DNA from: JAWLHJ01 sp040904945 | GTDB lineage: Bacteria > Gemmatimonadota > Gemmatimonadetes > Longimicrobiales > Gaopeijiaceae | Assembly: GCA_040904945.1 (NCBI GenBank) | Contig: JBBDSM010000031.1 | Coordinates: forward strand, 1-10,551 | DNA length: 10,551 bases | Direction: 5' to 3' | In this document: positions 1 to 6,945 of the stretch, piece by piece | Numbering within the stretch: the stretch's first letter is position 1 | Layout: every line of letters begins with the position of its first letter | Notes under the pieces: generated by a model | The model's input: only the letters and a program-made list of their open reading frames with translations | The model's database searches: none | Told to the model about the DNA's origin: nothing | Program-made: the position numbers and the translations under genes

Positions 1-1016
1 TACGACAGCCGAACCTCCCGCCCGGACGCCGCCGCCTCGTACGCCGCTTCAAGCAGCCGGTGGAGCTCGATCTGCTCCCGCGGCACGGGAACGTCAGCCT
101 GTCCCTTCACCGCGCGCACGAATTCGTCCAGCAGCCGCCGGTAGGCGTTCGTGTACGGATTCTCTCCCCCGCTCGGCGTCGGCTGGCGGGGCGTCACCTC
201 GAGCGGCCGCCCGCCGAGCTGCCGGAAGACCCGCAGCGGTGGGAGTGCCCCCGACCCCTCGGTGCCGAGAACGCGCGCGTGGAAGCGATCTTCGCTGGCG
301 AAGAGCCGGTTGCTCACCTCGAGCGAAAGGGCCATGCCGTTCTCGGCCTCGGCCATCAGCGTCGCGGCATCTTCGACCTCGAACTCGCCGTAGGTCAGCA
401 CACACGACACCCGCACGATCTTGGGGGACCCGGTGAGCCAGAGGCAGAGGTCGAGCGCCGGCACGCCGAGGTCGATCAGGGCCCCGCCGCCCATGTCCCG
501 CCGCTGCCGCCAGGTGGGCCGCGTCACGGTCGCGGGCCGCGTCATCCAGCTGCCGCGGACCGAGTAGAGCTGACCGAGCTCCCCTTCGGCGACCAGGTTG
601 CGCAAAGCCGACACCTCGGGGCGAAAGCGGTGCGGCATCCCCAGCATCAGAACCCGGCCGGTCCGCTCCGCAACATCAACGATGTGCTTCGCGCCCTCGG
701 AGGTCGACGCGAGAGGGCGCTCGATCATGACGTGCTTTCCGGCCTCGAGGGCACGCACGCCCATCCCTTCGTGGAGGTGGTTCGGCGTGGTCAGCACGAC
801 CGCGTCGAGCTCCGGATCGTCCACGAGCGCCTCCCAATCCATCACCCGCGGCACGCCGAACCGCTCCGCCAAAGTCTTCGCCTTATGCGAGTCGGCATCG
901 GCGAGCGCCACGACATCGACGTCGGCACGCTCGGTCAGGATCGGGACGTGCACGACCTGGCTGATCGCGCCGGTTCCCACGATGCCGAGGCGGATGGCCT
1001 CGGGGCGTTCGGTCAT
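1..1016 (-). CDS. Gfo/Idh/MocA family oxidoreductase (runs to left edge)
   Basis: I translated this frame by hand; it is open from ATG 1014-1016 to the window edge (338 complete codons, then TA). The last residues SGREVRLS are typical of the end of this family, so the stop probably lies at the next base. The N-terminal Rossmann fold for NAD(P) starts IRLGIVGTGAIS, with Gly11, Gly14 and Gly16, and continues VVALADAD and LTTPNHLHEG. The C-terminal substrate domain has GMPHRFRPEV and GGGALIDLGVPALDLCLWL. Family members oxidise or reduce sugars, cyclitols and related compounds; no substrate can be named here. Two usual catalytic positions are altered: the EKP motif reads ERP (99-101), and the His after GGGALIDLGV is Pro186, although Asp182 and Asp189 remain. 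GAGGAG lies 5 nt before the ATG, which overlaps the barrel gene stop (ATGA). Confidence 0.9.
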   Translation of the reverse strand, partial: MTERPEAIRLGIVGTGAISQVVHVPILTERADVDVVALADADSHKAKTLAERFGVPRVMDWEALVDDPELDAVVLTTPNHLHEGMGVRALEAGKHVMIERPLASTSEGAKHIVDVAERTGRVLMLGMPHRFRPEVSALRNLVAEGELGQLYSVRGSWMTRPATVTRPTWRQRRDMGGGALIDLGVPALDLCLWLTGSPKIVRVSCVLTYGEFEVEDAATLMAEAENGMALSLEVSNRLFASEDRFHARVLGTEGSGALPPLRVFRQLGGRPLEVTPRQPTPSGGENPYTNAYRRLLDEFVRAVKGQADVPVPREQIELHRLLEAAYEAAASGREVRLS

Positions 1017-1684
1017 CGTTTCTCCTCACCCGGAACGAGGTTACCCCAGAGGAACTGTCCTCCGAGCCGAATCTGAAAATACTGCATGTCTTCGAGGATC
1101 TCGTAACGCCCCTGGCTATGGATCCGGAAGCGGTCGGTGATCGGGTACTCGAGTCCGAGATGCAGATTGAAGCCGGCGCTCACGGAATCGAGCAGATCCT
1201 CGATGAAGGTGCCTTCGATCGCGGCGCCGCTGCCGTTCAACACGTGACCAGATACACCCAGCCCCGCGTAGGTCAGCACATTGAACGGCACCGACCAGAC
1301 GACGTGGGCGTCCAGCCCCAGCGAATAATCCGTCCACTCGATGGTGCCGAGGTCGACCTCCGGAGGAAACGAGCCGGTCTGACGCGACACGAGATCCGCC
1401 ACGCGATCCTCCAACGTGGTCACCTCCGAAGCCTGGAACGGCGACGACCAATAGGTGAAGCTCGGCACGATGCGTAGCCCCGGTCCCAGATAGCCGAAGT
1501 CCAGACGGAGCGAGTAGCTCTCCGTCTGCTCGACCCGGGTCGGGAAGAGGTAGCCGGCCTCGAGGCCGATGCCCCGGAACTCGAGGTGCTCGTAGTCGAG
1601 GTCGGCCAGATCCTGGGCCGCCGCATGGGCCGGAAGCCCGGCCAGGACCACGGCTGCAAGCGCGAGCGCGATGTGATTCGTCAT
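1013..1684 (-). CDS. Small outer-membrane beta-barrel protein, function unknown
   Basis: I do not recognise a named family. The 223-residue product starts with a signal peptide (MTNHIALALAAVVLAGLPA, then HAAAQD), with probable cleavage after the Ala run near residue 23. The mature part of about 200 residues is a series of alternating polar/hydrophobic stretches rich in Tyr, Phe and Gly, such as YSLRLDFGYLGPGLRIVPSF, DYSLGLDAHVVWSVPF, LTYAGLGVSGHVL, AGFNLHLGLEYPI and YFQIRLGGQFLWG. This suggests an OmpA/OmpW-sized barrel of about eight strands, and length and pattern match such proteins. A segment near 85-115 (TTLEDRVADLVSRQTGSF) looks like an extracellular loop or helix. The chain does not end on the usual aromatic residue; a charged tail (VPGEEKR) follows the last strand. 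The start has a strong GGAGGT site and overlaps the rimO stop; the stop overlaps the next gene (ATGA). Confidence 0.85.
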   Translation of the reverse strand: MTNHIALALAAVVLAGLPAHAAAQDLADLDYEHLEFRGIGLEAGYLFPTRVEQTESYSLRLDFGYLGPGLRIVPSFTYWSSPFQASEVTTLEDRVADLVSRQTGSFPPEVDLGTIEWTDYSLGLDAHVVWSVPFNVLTYAGLGVSGHVLNGSGAAIEGTFIEDLLDSVSAGFNLHLGLEYPITDRFRIHSQGRYEILEDMQYFQIRLGGQFLWGNLVPGEEKR

Positions 1685-3150
1685 CCCCGAACCTCCGCCA
1701 CCAGGTCGTAGTCCAAGGCGTCCACGATCTCCACCTCCACGAAGTCCCCCGGCTTCAGGCGCTCCAACAGCGCCGCGTCCGGGGCCAGCACGTTCGTCAC
1801 GCCGTCGACGTCCAGCGCCTGTGCAACCGTACGGGCCGTCGCGGCATACTCGCCGTCTTCGGGGGTCAGCCGATCCACCAGCGCGTTCGAGCGCGTGCCG
1901 ACGAGCGCCAGGTTGCGGTCGAAGGAAATGCCGCGCTGCACTTCCATGAGCGTCTCGAGCCGCTCGTAGATCAGCGACTCCGGGAGCTGCCCGGGAAGAT
2001 CCGCGGCCCGGGTCCCCTCTTCGACCGAGTATCCGAAGGCTCCCACGCGGTCGAACTCGATCTCCTCGAGCAGGTCGAGCAAGCCCTGGAAGTCCTCGTC
2101 GGTCTCTCCCGGGAAGCCCACGATGACCGTCGTCCTGAGCGTCAGCTCCGGGATCGCCTCGCGGAGCCAGGAGACGCGCTCACGAATGGTCGACTGCCGC
2201 TCCGGGCGGCGCATGAGCTCGAGCACCCGGTCGCTCCCGTGCTGGATGGGCATGTCCAGGTAGGGCAAAATGCGGGGCTCCCCCGCCAGGAGATCGACCA
2301 TCTCCCGGGTGATCCCCGACGGGTACATGTAGAACAGCCGGTACCAGGGGATGTCGGTGCCGTCGATGAGTCCCCGGAGCAGTTCAGACAGGAGCGGAGC
2401 GTCTCGGTCCTTCCTTCGGAGATCCCGGCCGTACCAGGTCGTGTCCTGCGAGATGATGTTGATCTCGCGCACGCCCTGAGCACCCAAGGACGCGGCCTCG
2501 CGCACCAACTCCTCGAGCGGATGCGACCGGTGCAGTCCCCGCATCAGCGGGATCGCACAGAAAGCGCAGGTGTGGTCGCACCCCTCGCTGATCTTCAGGT
2601 ACGAGGTGTGGCGCGTCTCGGACGAGAGCACGCGCAGCGGCCGCTCCATGAGGGGGACGACGTCCTCCTCGGCGGGAAGAAGGCCCCGGCTCCGGAGCTC
2701 GGGAATGAGCCCGGGCAGGTCCGTGAGCCCCATGAAGACGTCGACCTCGGGGATCTCCTCCACGAGCTCGCTCTTGTACCGCTGCACGAGGCATCCCACG
2801 GCGACGACCGCCTTCAGACCTCCCGCAGCCTTCACATCGCAGGCCTCGAGGATGGTCTCGATGGACTGCTCCTTGGCCTCCTGGATGAAGCCGCACGTAT
2901 TCACGATGACCACGTCCGCCCCGTCGACGTCGGGGGTCACGCGGGCGCCGTGGCCGACGAGCGCGGCCATCATGCGCTCGGAGTCGACGGTGTTCTTGTC
3001 GCAGCCGAGCGTGATGAGCGCAATGCGCGGCCCGTCCGACGGTCCCGCCGCATCGAGGTCGTGCGAGACGGCGCTCACGCTGGCGGGCACACCCGGGCGC
3101 ACGGGCTCGGGAGTGACCGGAAAGACCGGAAGGTCGCGTGTTCTTGTCAT
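1681..3150 (-). CDS. rimO: Ribosomal protein S12 methylthiotransferase RimO
   Basis: RimO is a radical-SAM enzyme with two iron-sulfur clusters that adds a methylthio group to a conserved aspartate of ribosomal protein S12. In 489 residues, the N-terminal UPF0004 domain (about 41-150) holds the auxiliary-cluster cysteines Cys50 (ITLGCDKN), Cys86 (VNTCGF) and Cys120 (AVGCLVQRY). The radical-SAM domain has the CxxxCxxC motif CDHTCAFC with Cys191, Cys195 and Cys198, plus PYLDMPIQHG and TTVIVGFPGET. A TRAM domain occupies about 415-489. ITLGCDKN and the S12-type sequence features favour RimO over the tRNA enzymes MiaB/MtaB. The start ATG (3148-3150) lies 10 bp after lolA, gives a roughly 40-residue N-terminal extension before PRIALITLG, and has no good Shine-Dalgarno site. 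In-frame GTGs at residues 17, 20 and 24 are alternatives. Confidence 0.95.
   Translation of the reverse strand: MTRTRDLPVFPVTPEPVRPGVPASVSAVSHDLDAAGPSDGPRIALITLGCDKNTVDSERMMAALVGHGARVTPDVDGADVVIVNTCGFIQEAKEQSIETILEACDVKAAGGLKAVVAVGCLVQRYKSELVEEIPEVDVFMGLTDLPGLIPELRSRGLLPAEEDVVPLMERPLRVLSSETRHTSYLKISEGCDHTCAFCAIPLMRGLHRSHPLEELVREAASLGAQGVREINIISQDTTWYGRDLRRKDRDAPLLSELLRGLIDGTDIPWYRLFYMYPSGITREMVDLLAGEPRILPYLDMPIQHGSDRVLELMRRPERQSTIRERVSWLREAIPELTLRTTVIVGFPGETDEDFQGLLDLLEEIEFDRVGAFGYSVEEGTRAADLPGQLPESLIYERLETLMEVQRGISFDRNLALVGTRSNALVDRLTPEDGEYAATARTVAQALDVDGVTNVLAPDAALLERLKPGDFVEVEIVDALDYDLVAEVRG
1682..1698 (-). promoter_or_regulatory. Ribosome-binding site and start of the barrel gene inside the rimO 3' end
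   Basis: GGAGGT (1691-1696 on the transcribed strand) is followed by a 6-nt spacer and ATG (1682-1684), which overlaps the rimO stop as ATGA. The site lies within the last codons of rimO, which fixes the start of the next gene and suggests coupled translation. Confidence 0.8.
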
Positions 3151-3160
3151 GAGATGGCCG

Positions 3161-3820
3161 TCAGCCGGATACGATGAGCGCGCCCTCGGGGGGCGTGAAC
3201 GTGAACCACTCCCCCGCGGGATCGGAGGCGAAGTCGATGTTCGAGAGGGTGATGGTGCGTACCGTCCCGTTCTCCTCCTCGATGCGGATACGGCGCAGGG
3301 CCGGCCGGCCTTCATCGATCCAGAGCGTGGCCGCCCGATACGAGGCGCGCTGCTTCGGGACCAGCCCCAGCCGGTGGGTCGCACGCCCGTCCACGGTATC
3401 CGTGCCCTCGTAGGTCACGTCGTACTTCACCTCGGGGTCCTCGAGGAACTCCCGGTGGAAGTCGTGCCCACCGCGCTGCTGGGCCACCGGCATGCGCATG
3501 ACCTGCTTCTCGTCGAGGCTGGGATAGTAGACCCAGACCCAGTCCCCGTCGATGACCACCCGGTCGCCGTCGGGCTCAGTGAAGCGCATCGCGAACTTGT
3601 TGGGCCGCGCCTGACAGATGCGACCCGTCCCGGTGCGCTCGTCCCCGAGGAGCGGCACGACCAGATGCTGCGAGAAGTCGGCGCAGAGGGCCTCGACCTG
3701 CTGGTACCGCTCCGCCGCTCCGTTGATGACGTCGAGGCCGCGGTCCTGCGCGGCCGCGGGGGTCGAGCCGAAGGCGAGCGCCACGAGGGCGAGCCCGAGG
3801 ACGATCGACCCCCGCTTCAT
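3161..3820 (-). CDS. lolA: Outer-membrane lipoprotein carrier protein LolA
   Basis: LolA is the periplasmic chaperone that takes lipoproteins from the LolCDE transporter to the outer membrane. The 219-residue protein starts with a signal peptide (MKRGSIVLGLALVALAFGS, then TPAAAQ), with signal peptidase I cleavage likely after the Ala run near residue 24. The mature part has the LolA pattern: an early helix ending in ADFSQ, then GTGRICQARPNKFAMRF, a DGDWVWVYYP strand pair, and later strands RRIRIEEENGTVRTITLSNI. Two cysteines, Cys46 and Cys69, could form a disulfide. The start ATG (3818-3820) overlaps the ftsK stop as ATGA; the reading frame is open far upstream, but the signal peptide and the overlap fix this start. 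An ftsK-lolA pair is also known from E. coli. rimO follows after 10 bp. Confidence 0.93.
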   Translation of the reverse strand: MKRGSIVLGLALVALAFGSTPAAAQDRGLDVINGAAERYQQVEALCADFSQHLVVPLLGDERTGTGRICQARPNKFAMRFTEPDGDRVVIDGDWVWVYYPSLDEKQVMRMPVAQQRGGHDFHREFLEDPEVKYDVTYEGTDTVDGRATHRLGLVPKQRASYRAATLWIDEGRPALRRIRIEEENGTVRTITLSNIDFASDPAGEWFTFTPPEGALIVSG

Positions 3821-6207
3821 GCCGGCCCCGCCCCGCAGATGGCGTCCAACTCGTCCATGCTCACCAGAAGCTCGCGTCCCTTGGGTCCGTCCGACGGCCC
3901 GATGACGCCCGCGTCGTGGAGCTGGTCCACGATCCGGGCCGCACGGCCGTAGCCGATGCTGAGCCTCCGCTGGAGCAGCGACGTCGATCCGCTCCCGTTC
4001 TGGATGCACACTTCCGCGGCCGCCCGGAACAGCTCGTCCCAGTCGCCCGCGATCTCCTCGACCTGCGCCGCGGCGTCGTCCAGCTCCTGGCTCTTCAGCT
4101 CGTCCAGGATGTCCGTCTCCGGAATCGGCTCCTCCGGCCGGATCTCGGCCTCGCCCCGGCGCTCCAGGAGCTCGATGTACCACCCCATCAGCCGCTCGGT
4201 GTCCTCCGTCGGCAGGTAGGCGCCCTGGATGCGCACGGGGTCGCTCTGGCCCGGCGGCAGGAAGAGCATGTCTCCGTTGCCCAGGAGCGCGTCGGCGCCG
4301 TTCTGGTCCAGAATCGTGCGGGAGTCGGTCTTCGAGGCGACCCGAAACGCGATCCGCGTCGGGAAGTTCGCCTTGATGAGCCCGGTGATGACGTTCACCG
4401 ACGGACGCTGCGTCGCGACGATCAGATGGATGCCGATCGCCCGCGCCTTCTGCGCGAGCTGCGTGAGCGGCTTCTCGATCTCGCTCTGCACGGTCATCAT
4501 GAGGTCGGCGAGCTCGTCGACCACCACGACGATGTAGGGCATCAGCCCTTCCTGATAGATCCATCGGTCTTCGTCTCCCTCGGGGCCCCTGGGCTCGCTG
4601 CGCTTGAGCAGCACGCCGTCGCGCACCTTGCGGTTGAATTCCGCGATCGAGCGTACGTGGTTGGCCTTCAGGAGCGAGTAGCGGCGCTCCATCTCGATCA
4701 CGGCCCACTTGAGTACACCGGCGGCGTCCCTGGGGTCGGTGACGACATTGTGCCGTAGGTGGGGGAGGCGCCCATAGACGGAGAGCTCGACCATCTTGGG
4801 GTCGATCATCAGGAGACGGAGCGTCTCCGGGGTGTGACGGAAGACGAGGCTCGTCACGATGGTGTTGATGCACACCGACTTTCCGGAGCCGGTGGCGCCG
4901 GCGATGAGCAGGTGGGGCATCTTCTCGAGCGCGGTCACGTACGCGCGCCCCGAGAGGTCCTTGCCGAGCGCGAGCGGCAGGTCGCCTTTCGCGGTCCGGA
5001 AGGCCGACGTCTCCAGGATCTCCCGGAGGTTCACGATCTCCTTTTCGGGATTGGGGATCTCGACGCCCACGGCGCCCTTCCCCGGGATCGGGGCCACGAT
5101 GCGGACGGTCTGCGCTTTCATCGCGAGCGCGAGGTCCGCATCGAGATTCGCGATCCGGTTCACCTTCACGCCGGGCGCCGGCACGACCTCGAACTGCGTC
5201 ACGACCGGGCCCGTCGTCCGGCCTCCGAGCTCGCTCTTGATGTTGAAGGTGCTCAGCTTCTCGATGAGGATCTTCCCGAGCTCGTCCAGCCCCCGCTCCA
5301 TCTTCCCGCGATCGACCCGTTCCGGGGCGCTCAACAGGTCGACAGGGGGCATCTCGTGGTCGGAGCCGTCGGGCGCGTTCGGGTCGGGGAGGTCGTCGTC
5401 ATCGGCACGCGCGCCGTTCGCTCCGGTCGTCACCGCGACCGCATCGGCCTCCGCGGGGTCGGCGGCGGAGTCGTCCAGCTCCTCGTCCCAGGAAGACTCC
5501 CCTTCCCACGGAGCGTCGTCTTCCTCTTCGGCCTCCGGCTCTTCGTCGACCCGCTCCTCGTCCTCGCGCATCCACTCGGGCTCGAGCCCGGGAACCGGAG
5601 CGGCCTCCTCGGCATCGGCCTCCTCGACCACTTCGAGCGCTCTGGCCTCCGCAGCCTGACGGCGCTTCTCGGCGAGCTGGCGGGCCGCCCGGCCGGCCGC
5701 GTCGCCTCCCGCCAGCAGGCCGCGGCCCACCGAACGGAGCGGATTCCAGCCGAGCGTGCCGACCGAGAGCGCGATCACGCCCACCGAGCACACCAGAACG
5801 GCGCCCAGCCAGCCGACCCAGGCCTGGAGGGGGGCGCCGAGCGACCGGCCGAGCCAGCCCGACGCCGCCGATCCGGCCGTCAGGATCCAGGTGGCGGTCG
5901 GGAGCAGGAGGAGCAGCCCCCCTCCGAGCACCGCCGCGCGAAGCGCCAGCCCGGGATCGATCCATTCCCCGAGACGAACGCCCGCCAGGAGCAGGAGGAC
6001 CGGCACGAGGAAGGCTGTACCGCCCAGGAACGCCGTCAGCACGCCGTGAAGCGTCCCGCCCACCATCCCCATCATATTGCCGGAGGGGAACCACTCCACA
6101 CCCCGCTCGCCGAACAGAGCGACCGGAAGCAGGGACAGGAGCACGAAGAGGCCCACGGCGAGCAACGCCACCGCGAGGATCTCGCGTCTCTGTTCCGCCG
6201 TGAGCAT
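3817..6207 (-). CDS. ftsK: DNA translocase FtsK
   Basis: FtsK is a membrane-anchored, hexameric ATP-driven DNA pump at the division septum; it clears and aligns chromosome termini and activates XerCD at dif. In 796 residues I see an N-terminal membrane part with about four hydrophobic segments (roughly 10-32, 48-78, 86-110, 126-150). A basic stretch (about 160-190) and a strongly acidic linker (about 192-285) follow. The motor domain (about 300-690) has Walker A GATGSGKS (437-444), Walker B VVVVDELADLMM (560-571), and a TQRPSVNVITG stretch. A C-terminal winged-helix gamma domain (about 725-790, SIGYGRAARIVDQL) belongs to the DNA-orienting KOPS-reading type. The linker is short compared with E. 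coli FtsK. Start ATG 6205-6207 shares one base with the comB stop, and GGAG lies just upstream. Its TGA overlaps the lolA ATG (ATGA). Confidence 0.97.
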   Translation of the reverse strand: MLTAEQRREILAVALLAVGLFVLLSLLPVALFGERGVEWFPSGNMMGMVGGTLHGVLTAFLGGTAFLVPVLLLLAGVRLGEWIDPGLALRAAVLGGGLLLLLPTATWILTAGSAASGWLGRSLGAPLQAWVGWLGAVLVCSVGVIALSVGTLGWNPLRSVGRGLLAGGDAAGRAARQLAEKRRQAAEARALEVVEEADAEEAAPVPGLEPEWMREDEERVDEEPEAEEEDDAPWEGESSWDEELDDSAADPAEADAVAVTTGANGARADDDDLPDPNAPDGSDHEMPPVDLLSAPERVDRGKMERGLDELGKILIEKLSTFNIKSELGGRTTGPVVTQFEVVPAPGVKVNRIANLDADLALAMKAQTVRIVAPIPGKGAVGVEIPNPEKEIVNLREILETSAFRTAKGDLPLALGKDLSGRAYVTALEKMPHLLIAGATGSGKSVCINTIVTSLVFRHTPETLRLLMIDPKMVELSVYGRLPHLRHNVVTDPRDAAGVLKWAVIEMERRYSLLKANHVRSIAEFNRKVRDGVLLKRSEPRGPEGDEDRWIYQEGLMPYIVVVVDELADLMMTVQSEIEKPLTQLAQKARAIGIHLIVATQRPSVNVITGLIKANFPTRIAFRVASKTDSRTILDQNGADALLGNGDMLFLPPGQSDPVRIQGAYLPTEDTERLMGWYIELLERRGEAEIRPEEPIPETDILDELKSQELDDAAAQVEEIAGDWDELFRAAAEVCIQNGSGSTSLLQRRLSIGYGRAARIVDQLHDAGVIGPSDGPKGRELLVSMDELDAICGAGPA

Positions 6208-6935
6208 CAGCTCCGTTCCACCGTCGCGGTGATGGCCTGGTCCTTCATCTCCGGCACGATGCCGTGGCGATCCACGTCGGCGCAGATCTCCAGGTCGTCG
6301 GCCAGGCCGATCTCGGAGAGCACCTCGCCCGCCGCGGAGTCGGCGAGGACCGCCCGGTCCGGGTGCAAGGAGTCTGCCAGGACCAGCGCCGCGCGGGATG
6401 CGTCGTTCAGCGCCGGCGGCTCGTCCGCGACATCGCGGATCCGGGCGACCAGGGCGCCGGCGCAGAGCGCGTCCTCGATGGAGAACTCGTCCTCCTTGCC
6501 GGCGCAGAGGATGGCCACCTTCTCCGAGCCCGACAGCGCCTCGGCCACCGCCCCCAGGTTGGTCAGGGCGCAGACGACCAGGCGCGCCCCTTCGGCGCCG
6601 GCCACGAGCGCCCGGGTCCCGTTCGTGGTGCTCATGACGAGGCGCTTGCCCCCGACGGCCTCCGCCGTGAACTCACGGGGCGAGTTGCCGAGATCGAACC
6701 CTTCGACCTTCACGCCCTTCCGCTCGCCGCAGAGCACCGTGTCCTCTCGCCCGAACGACTGTGCGAGCCGGACGGCATCCTCGGTGGACGCCGTGGGGTA
6801 GATCGCGCGAGCCCCGTTGGCGAGCGCCTCGGTCATGGTCGTGGTCGCGCGGATCACATCGATGACGACCACGACCGAGGTGGCGAGCGACTGTGGGTCC
6901 ACTTCGGCCGTGGTGAAGTAGGTATCGATCCTCAT
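6207..6935 (-). CDS. comB: 2-phosphosulfolactate phosphatase family protein (ComB)
   Basis: ComB proteins are Mg-dependent phosphatases that convert 2-phospho-3-sulfolactate to 3-sulfolactate, a step of coenzyme M biosynthesis in methanogens; homologues are also found in many bacteria. The 242-residue length is normal. Visible family motifs are VVVIDVIRATTT (22-33), CGERKGVKVEGFDLGNSP (69-86), STTNGTRAL (102-110) and CAGKEDEFSIEDALCAGA (144-161). No signal peptide or membrane segment is seen, so it should be cytoplasmic. Family membership is clear, but the substrate in this organism is not. No comA (phosphosulfolactate synthase), comC or comDE is present in the window, and neighbours concern fatty acid synthesis and division. 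ATG is at 6933-6935, 10 bp after accC and without an obvious Shine-Dalgarno sequence. The stop overlaps the ftsK start by one base (TGATG). Confidence 0.9.
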   Translation of the reverse strand: MRIDTYFTTAEVDPQSLATSVVVVIDVIRATTTMTEALANGARAIYPTASTEDAVRLAQSFGREDTVLCGERKGVKVEGFDLGNSPREFTAEAVGGKRLVMSTTNGTRALVAGAEGARLVVCALTNLGAVAEALSGSEKVAILCAGKEDEFSIEDALCAGALVARIRDVADEPPALNDASRAALVLADSLHPDRAVLADSAAGEVLSEIGLADDLEICADVDRHGIVPEMKDQAITATVERS

Positions 6936-6945
6936 CGGCGGCCCG

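Noticed and set aside
60..1076. Long plus-strand open frame of 338 codons at the left end
   Set aside because: It is antisense to the Gfo/Idh/MocA gene, whose translation shows clear family motifs. The plus-strand product is rich in His, Arg and Pro with no recognisable domain, as expected opposite a GC-rich gene.
3024..3904. Shared GPSDGP residues (and related DNA) in the RimO N-terminus and FtsK C-terminus
   Set aside because: The match is only about 14 bases in GC-rich DNA, and in FtsK it is part of the normal gamma-domain sequence, so coincidence is sufficient.
2239..3952. Plus-strand open frames opposite rimO and lolA
   Set aside because: Both are shadows of well-supported minus-strand genes; they have no domain or plausible ribosome-binding context.
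3821..4873. Upstream extension of the lolA reading frame into ftsK (to 570 codons)
   Set aside because: The extra part is an out-of-frame Arg/Pro/His-rich reading of ftsK. The signal peptide and ATGA overlap place the lolA start at 3818-3820.
4759..6801. Plus-strand open frame of 680 codons opposite ftsK and comB
   Set aside because: The composition is Arg/Glu/Ala-rich with no motif, it spans the junction of two real minus-strand genes, and it is explained by high GC in third codon positions.
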